A stretch of 64,000 nt of DNA, from assembly GCF_900105925.1 (NCBI RefSeq), contig NZ_LT629791.1:3631278-3695277 (forward strand), written 5' to 3'. Positions within the stretch are counted from its first letter, which is position 1; each line of letters begins with the position of its first letter. Made by a program: the position numbers and the translations under genes. Shown here in pieces: positions 53,267-61,962 of the stretch. This DNA comes from Jiangella alkaliphila. Its GTDB lineage: Bacteria > Actinomycetota > Actinomycetes > Jiangellales > Jiangellaceae. The notes beneath the pieces were generated by a model. The model was not told the origin of the DNA, did no database searches, and saw only the letters and a program-made list of their open reading frames with translations.

Positions 53267-53761
53267 GTGACGACTCGTGGCGTTCTGTACGTTCACGCCG
53301 CTACGTCGGCTTTGTGCCCACACATTGAGTGGGCAGTGGCCGGCGCTCTTGGTGTGCGCGTGAAGCTGGACTGGAGCGCGCAGCCGGCCGCACCCGGGAT
53401 GTACCGCGCCGAGCTGTCCTGGCAGGGTGCCTCCGGCACCGGGGCCAAGATCGCGTCGGCGCTGCGCGGGTGGATGCACCTGCGCTTCGAGGTGACCGAG
53501 GAGCCGAGCCTCGGCTGCGAGGGCGCGCGCTACTCCTACACCCCGGAGCTCGGCGTCTTCCACGCGGTGACCGGCGTCCACGGCGACATCATGATCCCCG
53601 AGGACCGCATCAAGGCCGCCGTCGTGAAGGCGTCTCTGGGTGAGGTCGACCTCGAGGAGGAGCTGCGCCGGCTGCTCGGCGCGCCGTGGGACGAGGAGCT
53701 CGAGCCGTTCCGCTATGCGGGCGACGGAGCGCCGGTCCGGTGGCTTCACCAGGTCGTCTGA
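53267..53761 (+). CDS. DUF3145 family protein
   Basis: 164 residues, a conserved actinobacterial protein of unknown role usually found beside fatty acid synthesis genes, as here. GVLYVHAATSALCPHIEWAVAGALG at the start, LSWQGASGTGAKIASALRGWMHLRFEVTEEPS in the centre, and ALGAPWDEELEPFRYAGDGAPVRWLHQVV-like ending. The GTG at 53267 has a strong GCAGGAGG ribosome site. No signal peptide or membrane helix. Confidence 0.93.
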   Translation: MTTRGVLYVHAATSALCPHIEWAVAGALGVRVKLDWSAQPAAPGMYRAELSWQGASGTGAKIASALRGWMHLRFEVTEEPSLGCEGARYSYTPELGVFHAVTGVHGDIMIPEDRIKAAVVKASLGEVDLEEELRRLLGAPWDEELEPFRYAGDGAPVRWLHQVV

Positions 53762-53802
53762 GCGGGTCGGCGAGCGGCGGCAAATTCATCCTCGACAGGG
53801 CC

Positions 53803-53958
53803 TTCACAAGACGCCAAGTCCTCGGTATGGTCACGGACAAGTAACACACCTCAAGACGTGGCCGCTCCGGCTCCGGTGGTTGTCCCCGGCCCGGTGACCG
53901 GGAAATACAGCGGCCTCACCACGTAGCAGCGCCCCGGACCCACGCGGTCCGGGGCGCT
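53803..53958 (+). ncRNA. Candidate small RNA between DUF3145 and accD
   Basis: TTCACA (53803-53808), a 17-base spacer and TATGGT (53826-53831) form a good promoter not followed by a gene. The next 120 bases contain complementary segments (GGACAA at 53835 with TTGTCC about 45 bases later, and a CCCG-GTGAC-CGGG hairpin) and end in a 13-pair terminator stem. The only reading frame after the promoter is a five-codon MVTDK. A structured transcript of roughly 110-125 nucleotides is plausible; no known RNA family was recognised. Confidence 0.4.
53928..53958. terminator. Strong hairpin terminator between convergent genes
   Basis: AGCGCCCCGGACC (53928-53940), loop CACGC, GGTCCGGGGCGCT (53946-53958): a perfect 13-base-pair GC stem. 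No U-tract, as is common in actinobacteria. It can end the small RNA or DUF3145 transcript from the left and the accD operon from the right. Confidence 0.8.
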
Positions 53959-54042
53959 CCGTCGTGCAGGGGCAGGAGAGACGAACTCCCGCCCCACCAG
54001 ACGGCCCTGGCGAGGCGGGAGCTCGGGTCCTGCGAGGCGACG

Positions 54043-55479
54043 CTACAACGGGATGTTGCCGTGCGCGCCGCGCCGGTCGGGGGCGTCGGCGATGGCGCGG
54101 GCGAGCGCCGAGCGGGTCTGCTCGGGCGTGATGACCTCGTCGACGACGCCGAGCTCGATGGCGCGGTCGAGACCGCCGGCGATGCGGGCGTGCTCGTCGG
54201 CCAGTTCGGCCTCGACCTGCGGGCGGACGTCGGGGGCCACCTCGGCCAGTTTGCGCCGGTGCAGGATCCGGACGGCGGCGACGGCGCCCATGACGGCGAC
54301 CTCGGCGGTCGGCCAGGCGAAGACCCGCGTCGCGCCCAGGGCGCGCGAGTTCATCGCGATGTACGCGCCGCCGTAGACCTTGCGGGTCACCAGCGTCACC
54401 CTCGGCACGGTCGCCTCGGCGAACGCGTGCAGCAGCTTCGCGCCACGCCGGACGACGCCGTCCCACTCCTGGCCGACGCCGGGGAGGTAGCCGGGGACGT
54501 CCACGACGACCAGCAGCGGCACGCCGAACGCGTCGCACATGCGGACGAACCGGGCGGCCTTCTCGGCCGACGTGGAGTCGAGGCAGCCGCCGAGGCGCAG
54601 CGGGTTGTTCGCGATGACGCCGACGGTGCGGCCGCCGAACCGGCCCAGCGTGGTGGTGATGTTCGGCGCCCAGCGCTGGTGCAGCTCAATACCGGTGGCG
54701 TCGTCGAGCAGGTCGTCGACGATCGGGTGGACGTCGTAGGCGCGCTTGGCCGACTCCGGGAAGTGCACGCCGAGGTCGCGGTCGGCAACGGCGGCAACGT
54801 CCAGCGAACCCTGCGAACCGAGCAGCGCGCCCAGGGCCCGCGCCCGGTCCAGCGCCTCCCGCTCGGTGGTCGCGACGACATGGACGACGCCGGAACGGCG
54901 GCCGTGCGGCTCCGGGCCGCCCAGCCGCAGCATGTCGACGTCCTCGCCGGTGACCGAGCGGACCACCTCGGGGCCGGTCACGAAGACCCGGCCCTCGGGG
55001 CCCATGATCACGATGTCGGTGAGCGCCGGGCCGTATGCGGCGCCGCCGGCGGCCGGGCCGAGCACGACCGACAGCTGCGCGATCCTGCCCGACGCGCGGG
55101 TCATGACCGCGAAGATCTCGCCGACGGCGTGCAGCGAGAGCACGCCCTCGGGCAGCCGGGCACCGCCGGAGTGCCACAGGCCGATGATCGGGACGCCGTC
55201 GGCCAGCGCCCGCTCGTACGCGTCGACGACCACCCGGCAGCCGTCCGCGCCCATGGCGCCGCCCATGACCGTGGCGTCGGAGCAGAACGCGACGGCCGGC
55301 GTCCCGTGCATCGTGCCGACGGCGGCGAGCATGCCGCTGAGGTCGTCGGTGCTGATCAGCTCGATGGAGCCCTCGTCGAACAGGGCGGCGAGCCGGTGCT
55401 TGGGGTTGCGCGGGTCCTCGTCCCGCCGCGGCTTCGCACCCGGCGCGGACGATGCCGGACGATCGGCCAGGGCGGTCAT
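54043..55479 (-). CDS. accD: Acyl-CoA carboxylase carboxyltransferase (beta) subunit
   Basis: Transfers the carboxyl group from biotin to acetyl- or propionyl-CoA, supplying malonyl-CoA to the operon in which it sits. 478 residues. Two crotonase-like halves: AVAFCSDATVMGGAMG and SGGARLPEGVLSLHAVGEIFA in the first, and NNPLRLGGCLDSTSAEKAARFVRMCDAFGVPLLVVVDVPGYLPGVGQE and RVFAWPTAEVAVMGAVAAV in the second. Resembles AccD5/AccD6 of actinobacteria. Start ATG 55479 shares one base with the fabF stop, so it is the last gene of the fab operon. Confidence 0.94.
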   Translation of the reverse strand: MTALADRPASSAPGAKPRRDEDPRNPKHRLAALFDEGSIELISTDDLSGMLAAVGTMHGTPAVAFCSDATVMGGAMGADGCRVVVDAYERALADGVPIIGLWHSGGARLPEGVLSLHAVGEIFAVMTRASGRIAQLSVVLGPAAGGAAYGPALTDIVIMGPEGRVFVTGPEVVRSVTGEDVDMLRLGGPEPHGRRSGVVHVVATTEREALDRARALGALLGSQGSLDVAAVADRDLGVHFPESAKRAYDVHPIVDDLLDDATGIELHQRWAPNITTTLGRFGGRTVGVIANNPLRLGGCLDSTSAEKAARFVRMCDAFGVPLLVVVDVPGYLPGVGQEWDGVVRRGAKLLHAFAEATVPRVTLVTRKVYGGAYIAMNSRALGATRVFAWPTAEVAVMGAVAAVRILHRRKLAEVAPDVRPQVEAELADEHARIAGGLDRAIELGVVDEVITPEQTRSALARAIADAPDRRGAHGNIPL

Positions 55480-56738
55480 CAGGCCCTCCTGAAGGCCAGG
55501 ACGACGTTGTGCCCGCCGAACCCGAACGAGTCGTTCAGCGCGGCCAGCGGACCGTCGTCGAGCTTCCGCGGGGTGGTGCGGACGATGTCGAGGTTGATGT
55601 CGTCGTCGACGTCGTCGACGTTCGCCGTGGGCGGGACCAGGCCGTGGTACAGCGTCAGCACCGTGGCCAGCGACTCGACGGCGCCGGCGCCGCCGAGCAG
55701 GTGCCCGATCATCGACTTCGGCGCCGTGACCGGAATGGACGGCGTCCGGTCGCCGAAGACCGTGTTGAGGGCCACCGACTCGGCGATGTCGCCGGTCGGG
55801 GTCGACGTGGCGTGGCAGTTGACGTGCGCGATGTCGTCGGGGGTCAGCCCGGCGTCGGTCAGCGCCTTGCGCATCGCCGTGACGACGCCGCGGCCGGACG
55901 GCTCCGGCTGCGCGATGTGGTGGGCGTCGGCACTCATGCCGGCGCCGGCCAGCTCGGCGTAGATCTTCGCGCCGCGCGCCTCGGCGTGCTCGGCGGACTC
56001 GAGCACCATCAGCGCGCCGCCCTCGCCGAGCACGAACCCGTCGCGGTTCTTGTCGAACGGACGGCTGACGACGGCCGGGTCGTCGTCGCGCTTGGACAGC
56101 GCCATCATGTTCGCGAACGCGGCGATCGGCAGCGGCGAGATGACCGCTTCGGTGCCACCGGCGACGACGACGTCGGCCCGGCCGGCCCGGATCATGTCCA
56201 GCGCGTACGCGAGCGCCTCGGCGCCGGACGAGCACGCGCTCACCGGGGTGTGCGCGCCGGCCTGCGCCTGCAGTTCGATGCTGACGTTCGCGGACGGGCT
56301 GTTCGGCATCAGCATGGGGATCGCCAGCGGCGACACCCGGCGCGGCCCGGACTCGCGCAGCTGGTCGTAGTTGGACAGCAGCGTCGTGAGCCCGCCGATG
56401 CCGGAGGCGCAGACCACGCCGACGCGGTCCGGGTCGAGCCCGGCCTCGCTCGACCGGCCGGAGAAACCGGCGTCGGCCCACGCCTGCCGGGCGCAGATGA
56501 TGGCGAACTGGGCCGAGCGGTCCAGCCGCCGGGCCTCGACGCGGGGGAGGACCTCGGAGGGGTCGACGGCGGCCGGCGCACCGATCTGCACCGGCAGGTC
56601 GGCGACCCACTCCTGAGTCAGCTTGCGTACGCCGGAACGACCGGCGAGCAGGGACTCCCAGGTCGACGCCACGTCGCCTCCGACGGGCGTGGTGGCGCCG
56701 AGCCCGGTGACGACGACTCGTGCCTGGGAACGCGACAT
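55479..56738 (-). CDS. fabF: 3-oxoacyl-ACP synthase II (KAS II)
   Basis: Elongating condensing enzyme of type II fatty acid synthesis, 419 residues. Catalytic Cys in TPVSACSSGAEALAYA, His in NCHATSTPTGD and second His in KSMIGHLLGGAGAVE complete the Cys-His-His triad. NDSFGFGGHNVVLAF closes the protein. Starts at ATG 56738 (MSRSQARVVVTGLG), four bases after the acpP stop codon region. In streptomycetes the same gene order fabD-fabH-acpP-fabF is found. Confidence 0.96.
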   Translation of the reverse strand: MSRSQARVVVTGLGATTPVGGDVASTWESLLAGRSGVRKLTQEWVADLPVQIGAPAAVDPSEVLPRVEARRLDRSAQFAIICARQAWADAGFSGRSSEAGLDPDRVGVVCASGIGGLTTLLSNYDQLRESGPRRVSPLAIPMLMPNSPSANVSIELQAQAGAHTPVSACSSGAEALAYALDMIRAGRADVVVAGGTEAVISPLPIAAFANMMALSKRDDDPAVVSRPFDKNRDGFVLGEGGALMVLESAEHAEARGAKIYAELAGAGMSADAHHIAQPEPSGRGVVTAMRKALTDAGLTPDDIAHVNCHATSTPTGDIAESVALNTVFGDRTPSIPVTAPKSMIGHLLGGAGAVESLATVLTLYHGLVPPTANVDDVDDDINLDIVRTTPRKLDDGPLAALNDSFGFGGHNVVLAFRRA

Positions 56739-56742
56739 GCGG

Positions 56743-56988
56743 TTACGACCCTGCCTTCTCGATGAACGTGACGGCGTCGCCGACGGTGGCCAGGTTCTTG
56801 ACCTCCTCGTCGGGGATCTTGACGCCGAACTTCTCCTCGGCGGCCACGACCACCTCGACCATCGACAGCGAGTCGATGTCGAGGTCGTCGGTGAAGGACT
56901 TGGCGAGCTGCACGTCCTCGGCGGGAACGCCGGTGATCTCATTGACGATCTCGGCAAGACCCTCGCGGATCTCCTCGGTGCTGACCAT
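56743..56988 (-). CDS. acpP: Acyl carrier protein
   Basis: 81-residue acidic four-helix protein that holds the growing acyl chain on phosphopantetheine. The modified serine is in DLDIDSLSMVEVV (DSL motif). EEIREGLAEIVNEITGVPAEDVQ forms helix I and its loop, and FIEKAGS the C-terminus. ATG 56988 (MVSTEEIRE) with a GAGGAGAACGA ribosome site. It lies between fabH and fabF; the 104-base gap to fabH could hold an extra promoter raising ACP levels. Confidence 0.97.
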   Translation of the reverse strand: MVSTEEIREGLAEIVNEITGVPAEDVQLAKSFTDDLDIDSLSMVEVVVAAEEKFGVKIPDEEVKNLATVGDAVTFIEKAGS

Positions 56989-57092
56989 GGCTGTCGTTCT
57001 CCTCGTTGGGTTGTGTGATGCTCTCGTGACCGAACGTGGTCGGTGACGATCGTAGGTGCCCACACGCCGTCGGATGGGCTTGTGGCGGTACG

Positions 57093-58112
57093 TCAGGGGA
57101 TCCGGATCACCTGGCCGGCGTACACCAGCCCGGCGCCGAAGCCGATGATCAGGGCGAGGTCGCCGCTCTGCGCCTCGCCCGTCTCGAGCATCCGCTCGAT
57201 GGCCAGCGGGATGGACGCCGCCGAGGTGTTGCCCTGGGTGGCGATGTCCCGCGCGACGGCGACCCGCTCGGGCAGCTTGAGCTGGCGCGACATCGCGTCG
57301 GTGATGCGCATGTTGGCCTGGTGCGGCACGAACACGTCGAGGTCGTCGACGGTGACGCCGGCGGCGTCGAGCGCCTCCTGGGCCACCTTCGCCATCTCGT
57401 AGGACGCCCACCGGAAGACCGCGTTGCCCTGCATGACCAGGTGCGGCATGGCCGGCCCGGTCTCGTTGAACAGGGCGTCGCGCCAGTGCTCCTTCTGCCT
57501 GATGTGGTCGAGGTGCTGGCCGTCGGAGCCCCAGACGACGGGGCCGATGCCGGCCTCGGCGGGCCGGGTGGCGGGGCCTACGACGGCCGCGCCGGCGCCG
57601 TCGGCGAACAGGAACGCCGTCGACCGGTCGGTCTTGTCGGTGAGGTCGGAGAGCCGCTCGACGCCGATGACGACGACGTGGCCGGCGGTGCCCACGCGCA
57701 CCATGTCCGACGCCAGCGACAGGCCGTAGCAGAACCCGGCGCACGCGGCGGAGACGTCGAACGCGGCGGCCTTGTTCGTGCCCAGCTCATAGGCGATCTG
57801 GGCGGCCGCGGACGGCGTCTGGTAGAGGTGCGTGACGGTCGAGACGATGACGCAGTCGACCTGTTCGGGCTGGACGCCGGCGTCGGCCAGCGCCTTCCGG
57901 GCGGCGGCCAGGCTCATCGAGATGACGGTCTCGTCGTCACTGGCCCAGCGGCGGCTCTCGATGCCCGAGCGGGTGCGGATCCACTCGTCGGAGGAGTCGA
58001 TCTTCTCGATGATCTCCGCATTGGTGACGACCCGGCTGGGCCGGTAGCCACCGATGCCGAGGATGCGCGACGACCGCGGCTGCCGCTCCGCCTGGATCGT
58101 GACACCGCTCAT
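57093..58112 (-). CDS. fabH: 3-oxoacyl-ACP synthase III (initiating)
   Basis: 339 residues; condenses acyl-CoA with malonyl-ACP to start each chain. Catalytic Cys in DVSAACAGFCYGLSLA, His in VFVPHQANMRI and Asn in TQGNTSAASIPLA. SRILGIGGYRPSRVVTNAEI is the typical N-terminus. Start ATG 58112; a GTG at 58118 overlapping the fabD stop (GTGA) is an equal alternative. Second gene of the fab operon. Confidence 0.95.
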   Translation of the reverse strand: MSGVTIQAERQPRSSRILGIGGYRPSRVVTNAEIIEKIDSSDEWIRTRSGIESRRWASDDETVISMSLAAARKALADAGVQPEQVDCVIVSTVTHLYQTPSAAAQIAYELGTNKAAAFDVSAACAGFCYGLSLASDMVRVGTAGHVVVIGVERLSDLTDKTDRSTAFLFADGAGAAVVGPATRPAEAGIGPVVWGSDGQHLDHIRQKEHWRDALFNETGPAMPHLVMQGNAVFRWASYEMAKVAQEALDAAGVTVDDLDVFVPHQANMRITDAMSRQLKLPERVAVARDIATQGNTSAASIPLAIERMLETGEAQSGDLALIIGFGAGLVYAGQVIRIP

Positions 58113-58114
58113 AC

Positions 58115-59299
58115 TCACGCCACCGCCTCGGGATGCAGCCGGACCAGCGGCTGACCGGGAGCGACCGGGTCGCCGTCCTCGACCAGCCACTCGATGATGG
58201 TGCCGCCGTGCCCCGCCGTGACCTCGACGGTGTCGCGCAGCGAGCTGACGGCGCCGACGGCGTCGCCGGCCGCCAGCAGGTCGCCGGCCTTGGCGCCGCC
58301 GGAGGCGAACGTGCCCTTGACCGGCGCGACGACCAGGCGCCACGTCGGGTTGGTGGCCAGCGGGTTCGACTGGCTGCCGTGCTTCTCGACGAACGCGCGG
58401 GCGGCGTCGAGCTGGTCAGGCGTCTTCAGCGCGAACGTCTCGACGCCGGGCAGCGCGCGCTTGGCCAGGCCGGTCAGCGTGCCGGCCGGCGGCACCTCCA
58501 GCAGGCCGGTGACGCCGAGGTCGGCCATCGACTGCATGCACAGGTCCCAGCGGACCGGGTTCGACACCTGGTCGACCAGCCGGTCGAGCACCTGGCGGCC
58601 GTCGTGCACGACCTGGCCGTCGCGGTTGGACAGCAGCAGCGTGCGCGGGTCGTGGGTGCTGATCGACTGCGAGTAGTGCCGCAGCCGCTTGACCGCCGTC
58701 GCCATGTGCGTCGTGTGGAACGCCCCGGCGACGGAGAGCGCGCGCAGCCGGGCGCCCTGCGGCGGGTCGCCGGCCAGCGCCTCGAGCTGGGCGACGGTGC
58801 CGGCGGCCACGACCTGGCCGGCGCCGTTGACGTTGGCGGGGGTGAGGCCGTGCCGCGCAAGCGTGGCCAGGACGTCGTCCGGGTCGCCGCCGAGGACGGC
58901 GGTCATGCCGGTGGACTCCTTGGCGGCCGCGTCGGCCATGCCCTTGCCGCGCTCGCGGACGAACACCATGGCCTGCTCGGCGGTGATGACGCGGGCGCCG
59001 GCCGCGGCGGTGATCTCGCCGACGCTGTGCCCGGCCGCCGCGCCCACCGTCGTGAAGCCGTCGGCGGGGTGCGGGAACAGCGCGAGCGCGGCGACCAGAC
59101 CGGACGCCACCAGCAGCGGCTGGGCGATCGCGGTGTCGCGGATCGTGTCCGCGTCGGCCTCGGTTCCGTAGTGGGCGAGGTCGAGCCCGGCGACGGCGGA
59201 CAGCCAGTCGATGCGGGCGGCGAACGACGGCTCCTCCAGCCACGGCTGGAGGAAGCCGGGCGTCTGGGATCCCTGACCGGGAGCGACGATCACAAGCAC
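58115..59299 (-). CDS. fabD: Malonyl-CoA:ACP transacylase with C-terminal BCCP-like domain
   Basis: 394 residues; transfers malonyl from CoA to ACP. The transacylase part (1-310) has APGQGSQTPGF, nucleophile Ser92 in GHSVGE and His195 in AFHTTHM. About 70 further residues (322-388) align with a biotin carboxyl carrier domain: VVAPVKGTF at its start and GGTIIEWLVEDGDPVAPGQPL at its end. Where BCCP has the biotinylated lysine in MKM this protein has LRD (Arg355), so it cannot be biotinylated. Standard FabD lacks this domain. GTG 59299; GTG 59293 has better ribosome-site spacing. Confidence 0.94.
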   Translation of the reverse strand: MLVIVAPGQGSQTPGFLQPWLEEPSFAARIDWLSAVAGLDLAHYGTEADADTIRDTAIAQPLLVASGLVAALALFPHPADGFTTVGAAAGHSVGEITAAAGARVITAEQAMVFVRERGKGMADAAAKESTGMTAVLGGDPDDVLATLARHGLTPANVNGAGQVVAAGTVAQLEALAGDPPQGARLRALSVAGAFHTTHMATAVKRLRHYSQSISTHDPRTLLLSNRDGQVVHDGRQVLDRLVDQVSNPVRWDLCMQSMADLGVTGLLEVPPAGTLTGLAKRALPGVETFALKTPDQLDAARAFVEKHGSQSNPLATNPTWRLVVAPVKGTFASGGAKAGDLLAAGDAVGAVSSLRDTVEVTAGHGGTIIEWLVEDGDPVAPGQPLVRLHPEAVA

Positions 59300-59367
59300 C
59301 CTTTTAGCCTCGCGGCTACCCGGGCGTAGAAGGGGTCGGCCACAGGCACAAGGTCGTCCGACTAACT

Positions 59368-59384
59368 TTGGGGGTTTCCCACAA
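59368..59384. promoter_or_regulatory. Candidate FasR operator upstream of fabD
   Basis: TTGGGGGTTTCCCACAA is an imperfect palindrome of the form TTG-n-GGG-nnn-CCC-n-CAA, lying 15 bases downstream of the fasR-like stop codon and 69 bases upstream of fabD. FasR of streptomycetes activates this operon. The minus-strand TTAGTC just after it could serve as a -10 for fabD. Confidence 0.5.
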
Positions 59385-59398
59385 CGTTCACTGGATCG

Positions 59399-60598
59399 TC
59401 ACTCGATGGCCGGCGGGTTCATCCGGCCGAGGGACAGCGCGAGCCGCAGCGTGTAGGAGTCGCGCGGGTCGGTCGGCGTCAGGCCGACGACGTCGGAGAC
59501 CCGCCGCAGCCGGTACCGGACCGTGTTCGGGTGGACGAACAGCAGCCGGGCCGCGGCCTCGACGGACGCCCCGGTCTCGAGGTAGGCGGCCAGCGTTTCG
59601 AGGATGACCGGGCCGGCCTCGGCGATCGGCACGTAGAGCTCGGCGATCAGCTCGTGCAGCGCCTCCTGGTCGCCGGCCAGCGCCCGCTCGGGCAGCAGCG
59701 ACCCGGCCGCGACGGGACGGGGCGCGTCGGGCCAGCCGGCCGCCGCCAGCAGCCCGGTGACCGCGGGCCGGGCCGACGTCGCCGCCGACACCAGGTCCGG
59801 GACCAGCGGGCCGACGACGACCGGGCCGGGGCCGAAGTGGGTGACGATGGCCGTCGCCGCCTGCACCGGGTCCTCGACCCGGCCGAGCACGGCGACCAGC
59901 CGGTCGCCCTGCCCGCCGGTGAGCACGTCGTACCCGGCGTGCCGGGCCGAGCGCCGGATCTCGTCGGCCGACGTGCCGTCGTCGGGCCGCGGCCGGCCGA
60001 TGATGACGGCGACGCCGCTGGCGGCGGTCCACCCCAGCGCGGACGCCCGCGACCGGACGTCCTCGTCGACCTCGCCGCGCAGCAGCGAGTCGACGACGGT
60101 CGCCTCCAGCCGGGCGTCCCACGAGCCGCGCGCCTCGGCGTAGCGGGCGTAGACGTGCGCGGCGGAGAACGCGACCTCGCGCGAGTAGCGCAGCACGCCC
60201 TCGGTGACGTCGCGTACATCGTCGGGCCCGACGACGTCCTCGACGCTCTCCTCGACCACCTCGATCGCGACCCGGACCACCTCGACGGTCTGCTGCAGGC
60301 TGATCGAGCGGATGAGGTCACGCGGCGCGGTGCCGAACACGTCGGCCGTCGGCGTGGGCCGGGACTCGTCGGCGTTGCGGTACCAGTCGACGAACGCGGC
60401 GATGCCGGCCTGGATCACCAGGCCCACCCAGGACCGCTGTTCCGCCGGCATCGCGCGATACCACGTGAGCGTCTCTTCCATGCGGGCGATCGCCGCCGTC
60501 GCGAGCCGTCCGGTCGCGCGCTCCAGCAGGTGCACGGTGCGGTCGTGCCGGCTGGTGCCGAAGGCGCCGGGCAGCTCGGAGTCGGGGGTTGGCCGCAT
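59399..60598 (-). CDS. PucR family regulator, FasR-like
   Basis: 399 residues. The C-terminal PucR helix-turn-helix (VILETLAAYLETGASVEAAARLLFVHPNTVRYRLRRVSDVVGL) binds DNA. The long N-terminal region with TWYRAMPAEQRSWVGLVIQAGIAAFVDWYR is typical of FasR, the activator of fabD-fabH-acpP-fabF in Streptomyces. Position directly upstream of fabD in the same direction, with a palindrome between, supports that assignment. Start codon at 60598. FasR is essential for fatty acid synthesis in streptomycetes; essentiality here is not shown. Confidence 0.9.
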   Translation of the reverse strand: MRPTPDSELPGAFGTSRHDRTVHLLERATGRLATAAIARMEETLTWYRAMPAEQRSWVGLVIQAGIAAFVDWYRNADESRPTPTADVFGTAPRDLIRSISLQQTVEVVRVAIEVVEESVEDVVGPDDVRDVTEGVLRYSREVAFSAAHVYARYAEARGSWDARLEATVVDSLLRGEVDEDVRSRASALGWTAASGVAVIIGRPRPDDGTSADEIRRSARHAGYDVLTGGQGDRLVAVLGRVEDPVQAATAIVTHFGPGPVVVGPLVPDLVSAATSARPAVTGLLAAAGWPDAPRPVAAGSLLPERALAGDQEALHELIAELYVPIAEAGPVILETLAAYLETGASVEAAARLLFVHPNTVRYRLRRVSDVVGLTPTDPRDSYTLRLALSLGRMNPPAIE

Positions 60599-60732
60599 GC
60601 TCGGCAGCGTACGCGGCCGGTGCCGTCAGACGGTGGACCAGGGCGCTGGTCGTTGTGGTGACCGGACAATCCGGGCCGCTACGGCGTGGTCCGCCGCCGG
60701 GTGCCGGTTCGGACGGCACTAGGCTGCGGCCC

Positions 60733-61215
60733 ATGTCGACACCCACATCGCCCGGCGAGGGCGCGCCCACCGACGTCCTCGGCCGCGCGCTGCGGTTGGT
60801 GAGTTTCGCCATGCTCGCCGGTGTCGTGGTCATCGCGACGGTGGCCGTCTTCACGGTCGGCGACGAGGCCGGGACGAGCACCGACGCGTTCGGCCAGCTC
60901 CTGGTGAGCGTGGTCTTCGTGGCCGCCGCGATCTTCGTCCCGCGGCGCATGGTCCGGCCGTGGCCGGCCACCGCCGAGCCCGACGAGGTCAAGGCGGCCG
61001 GGCAGCTGCGCGGCGCGGCGTTCCTGAGCCTGGTGTTCGCCGAGCTGCCGACGCTGATCGGGCTGGTCAACTCGTTCGCCCGCGGGGTGTGGCTGCCGGT
61101 GGCGATCGGCGCACTGTTCAGCGTCGCCGGGCTGCTGCTGACGGCGCCGACGGCGGACCGCATGCGCGAGTGGCTGGCCCGGCTGGAGTCGGCGGGCGCC
61201 CGCACCGGCCTGTAG
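60733..61215 (+). CDS. Small membrane protein of unknown function
   Basis: 160 residues with four likely helices: about 22-42 (RLVSFAMLAGVVVIATVAVF), 53-72 (FGQLLVSVVFVAAAIFVPR), 95-112 (AAFLSLVFAELPTLIGLV) and 120-138 (LPVAIGALFSVAGLLL). No recognised domain. It is divergent from the FasR-like gene across 134 bases, and pirin starts right after its stop, so the two are likely cotranscribed. ATG 60733 has a weak ribosome site. Confidence 0.75.
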   Translation: MSTPTSPGEGAPTDVLGRALRLVSFAMLAGVVVIATVAVFTVGDEAGTSTDAFGQLLVSVVFVAAAIFVPRRMVRPWPATAEPDEVKAAGQLRGAAFLSLVFAELPTLIGLVNSFARGVWLPVAIGALFSVAGLLLTAPTADRMREWLARLESAGARTGL

Positions 61216-61962
61216 ATGACGTCGGTGCGGGTCAGGCGGGCGGGGGAGCGGTTCGTCACGCCTGGCGAAGGCGTGGTGTCGCGGCACTCGTTCTCGTTCG
61301 GGCCGCACTACGACCCGGGCAACGTCGGCTTCGGCCTGCTCGTGGTGGCCAACGACGACGTCGCCGAGCCGCGCGGCGGGTACCCGGTGCACCCGCACCG
61401 CGACGTCGAGATCGTCACCTGGGTGCTGGCCGGCGCGCTGAGGCACGAGGACACCGCCGGCCACGGCGGCGAGCTGGTGGCCGGTGTCGTCCAGCGGATG
61501 AGCGCCGGTCGCGGCGTCCGCCACTCCGAACTGGCCACCGGCGCCGGCGCACGGTTCGTCCAGATGTGGGTGCCGCCCGGCGCGTCGGGCGGCGACCCGT
61601 CCTACGGCCAGGCCGACGTGACGGCCGGCCTCGCCGATGGCGGGCTGGTTCCGGTGGTCAGCGGGCTGCGGCGGCACGCGGGCGCCGTCGCCGTCGGGCT
61701 CGGGCAGCCGGCCGCCGCGTTGCACGTGGGCCGGCTGCGGCCCGGCGACGTGGTGACGTTGCCGTCCGCGCCGTTCGTGCACGTCTACGTCGCGCGCGGC
61801 GCCGTCGACGTCGAGACCGCGGGCGCGCTGGGCGACGGTGACGCCGTCCGCCTCACCGACGAGGGCGGCCGGACGGTGACCGCCCGCGGCGACGCCGAGC
61901 TGCTCGTCTGGGAGATGCACGCCGCCGCTGGTCAGGGTGGTGTGCGAGCCGCTTTGCAATGA
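61216..61962 (+). CDS. Pirin family protein
   Basis: 248 residues, bicupin. The N-terminal cupin has metal ligands in YPVHPHRDVEIVTWVLAGALRHEDTAGHGG (two His and Glu) and the RGVRHSELA segment. The C-terminal cupin is more degenerate. Some pirins are quercetinase-like dioxygenases, others regulators. ATG 61216 starts directly after the TAG of the membrane protein gene. The last codons and the TGA stop form the left arm of the hairpin at 61949. Confidence 0.9.
   Translation: MTSVRVRRAGERFVTPGEGVVSRHSFSFGPHYDPGNVGFGLLVVANDDVAEPRGGYPVHPHRDVEIVTWVLAGALRHEDTAGHGGELVAGVVQRMSAGRGVRHSELATGAGARFVQMWVPPGASGGDPSYGQADVTAGLADGGLVPVVSGLRRHAGAVAVGLGQPAAALHVGRLRPGDVVTLPSAPFVHVYVARGAVDVETAGALGDGDAVRLTDEGGRTVTARGDAELLVWEMHAAAGQGGVRAALQ

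Noticed and set aside
53838-53960. tRNA or 6C RNA at the small-RNA candidate
   Set aside because: No cloverleaf or T-loop signature, and the paired C-rich loops of 6C RNA are not present.
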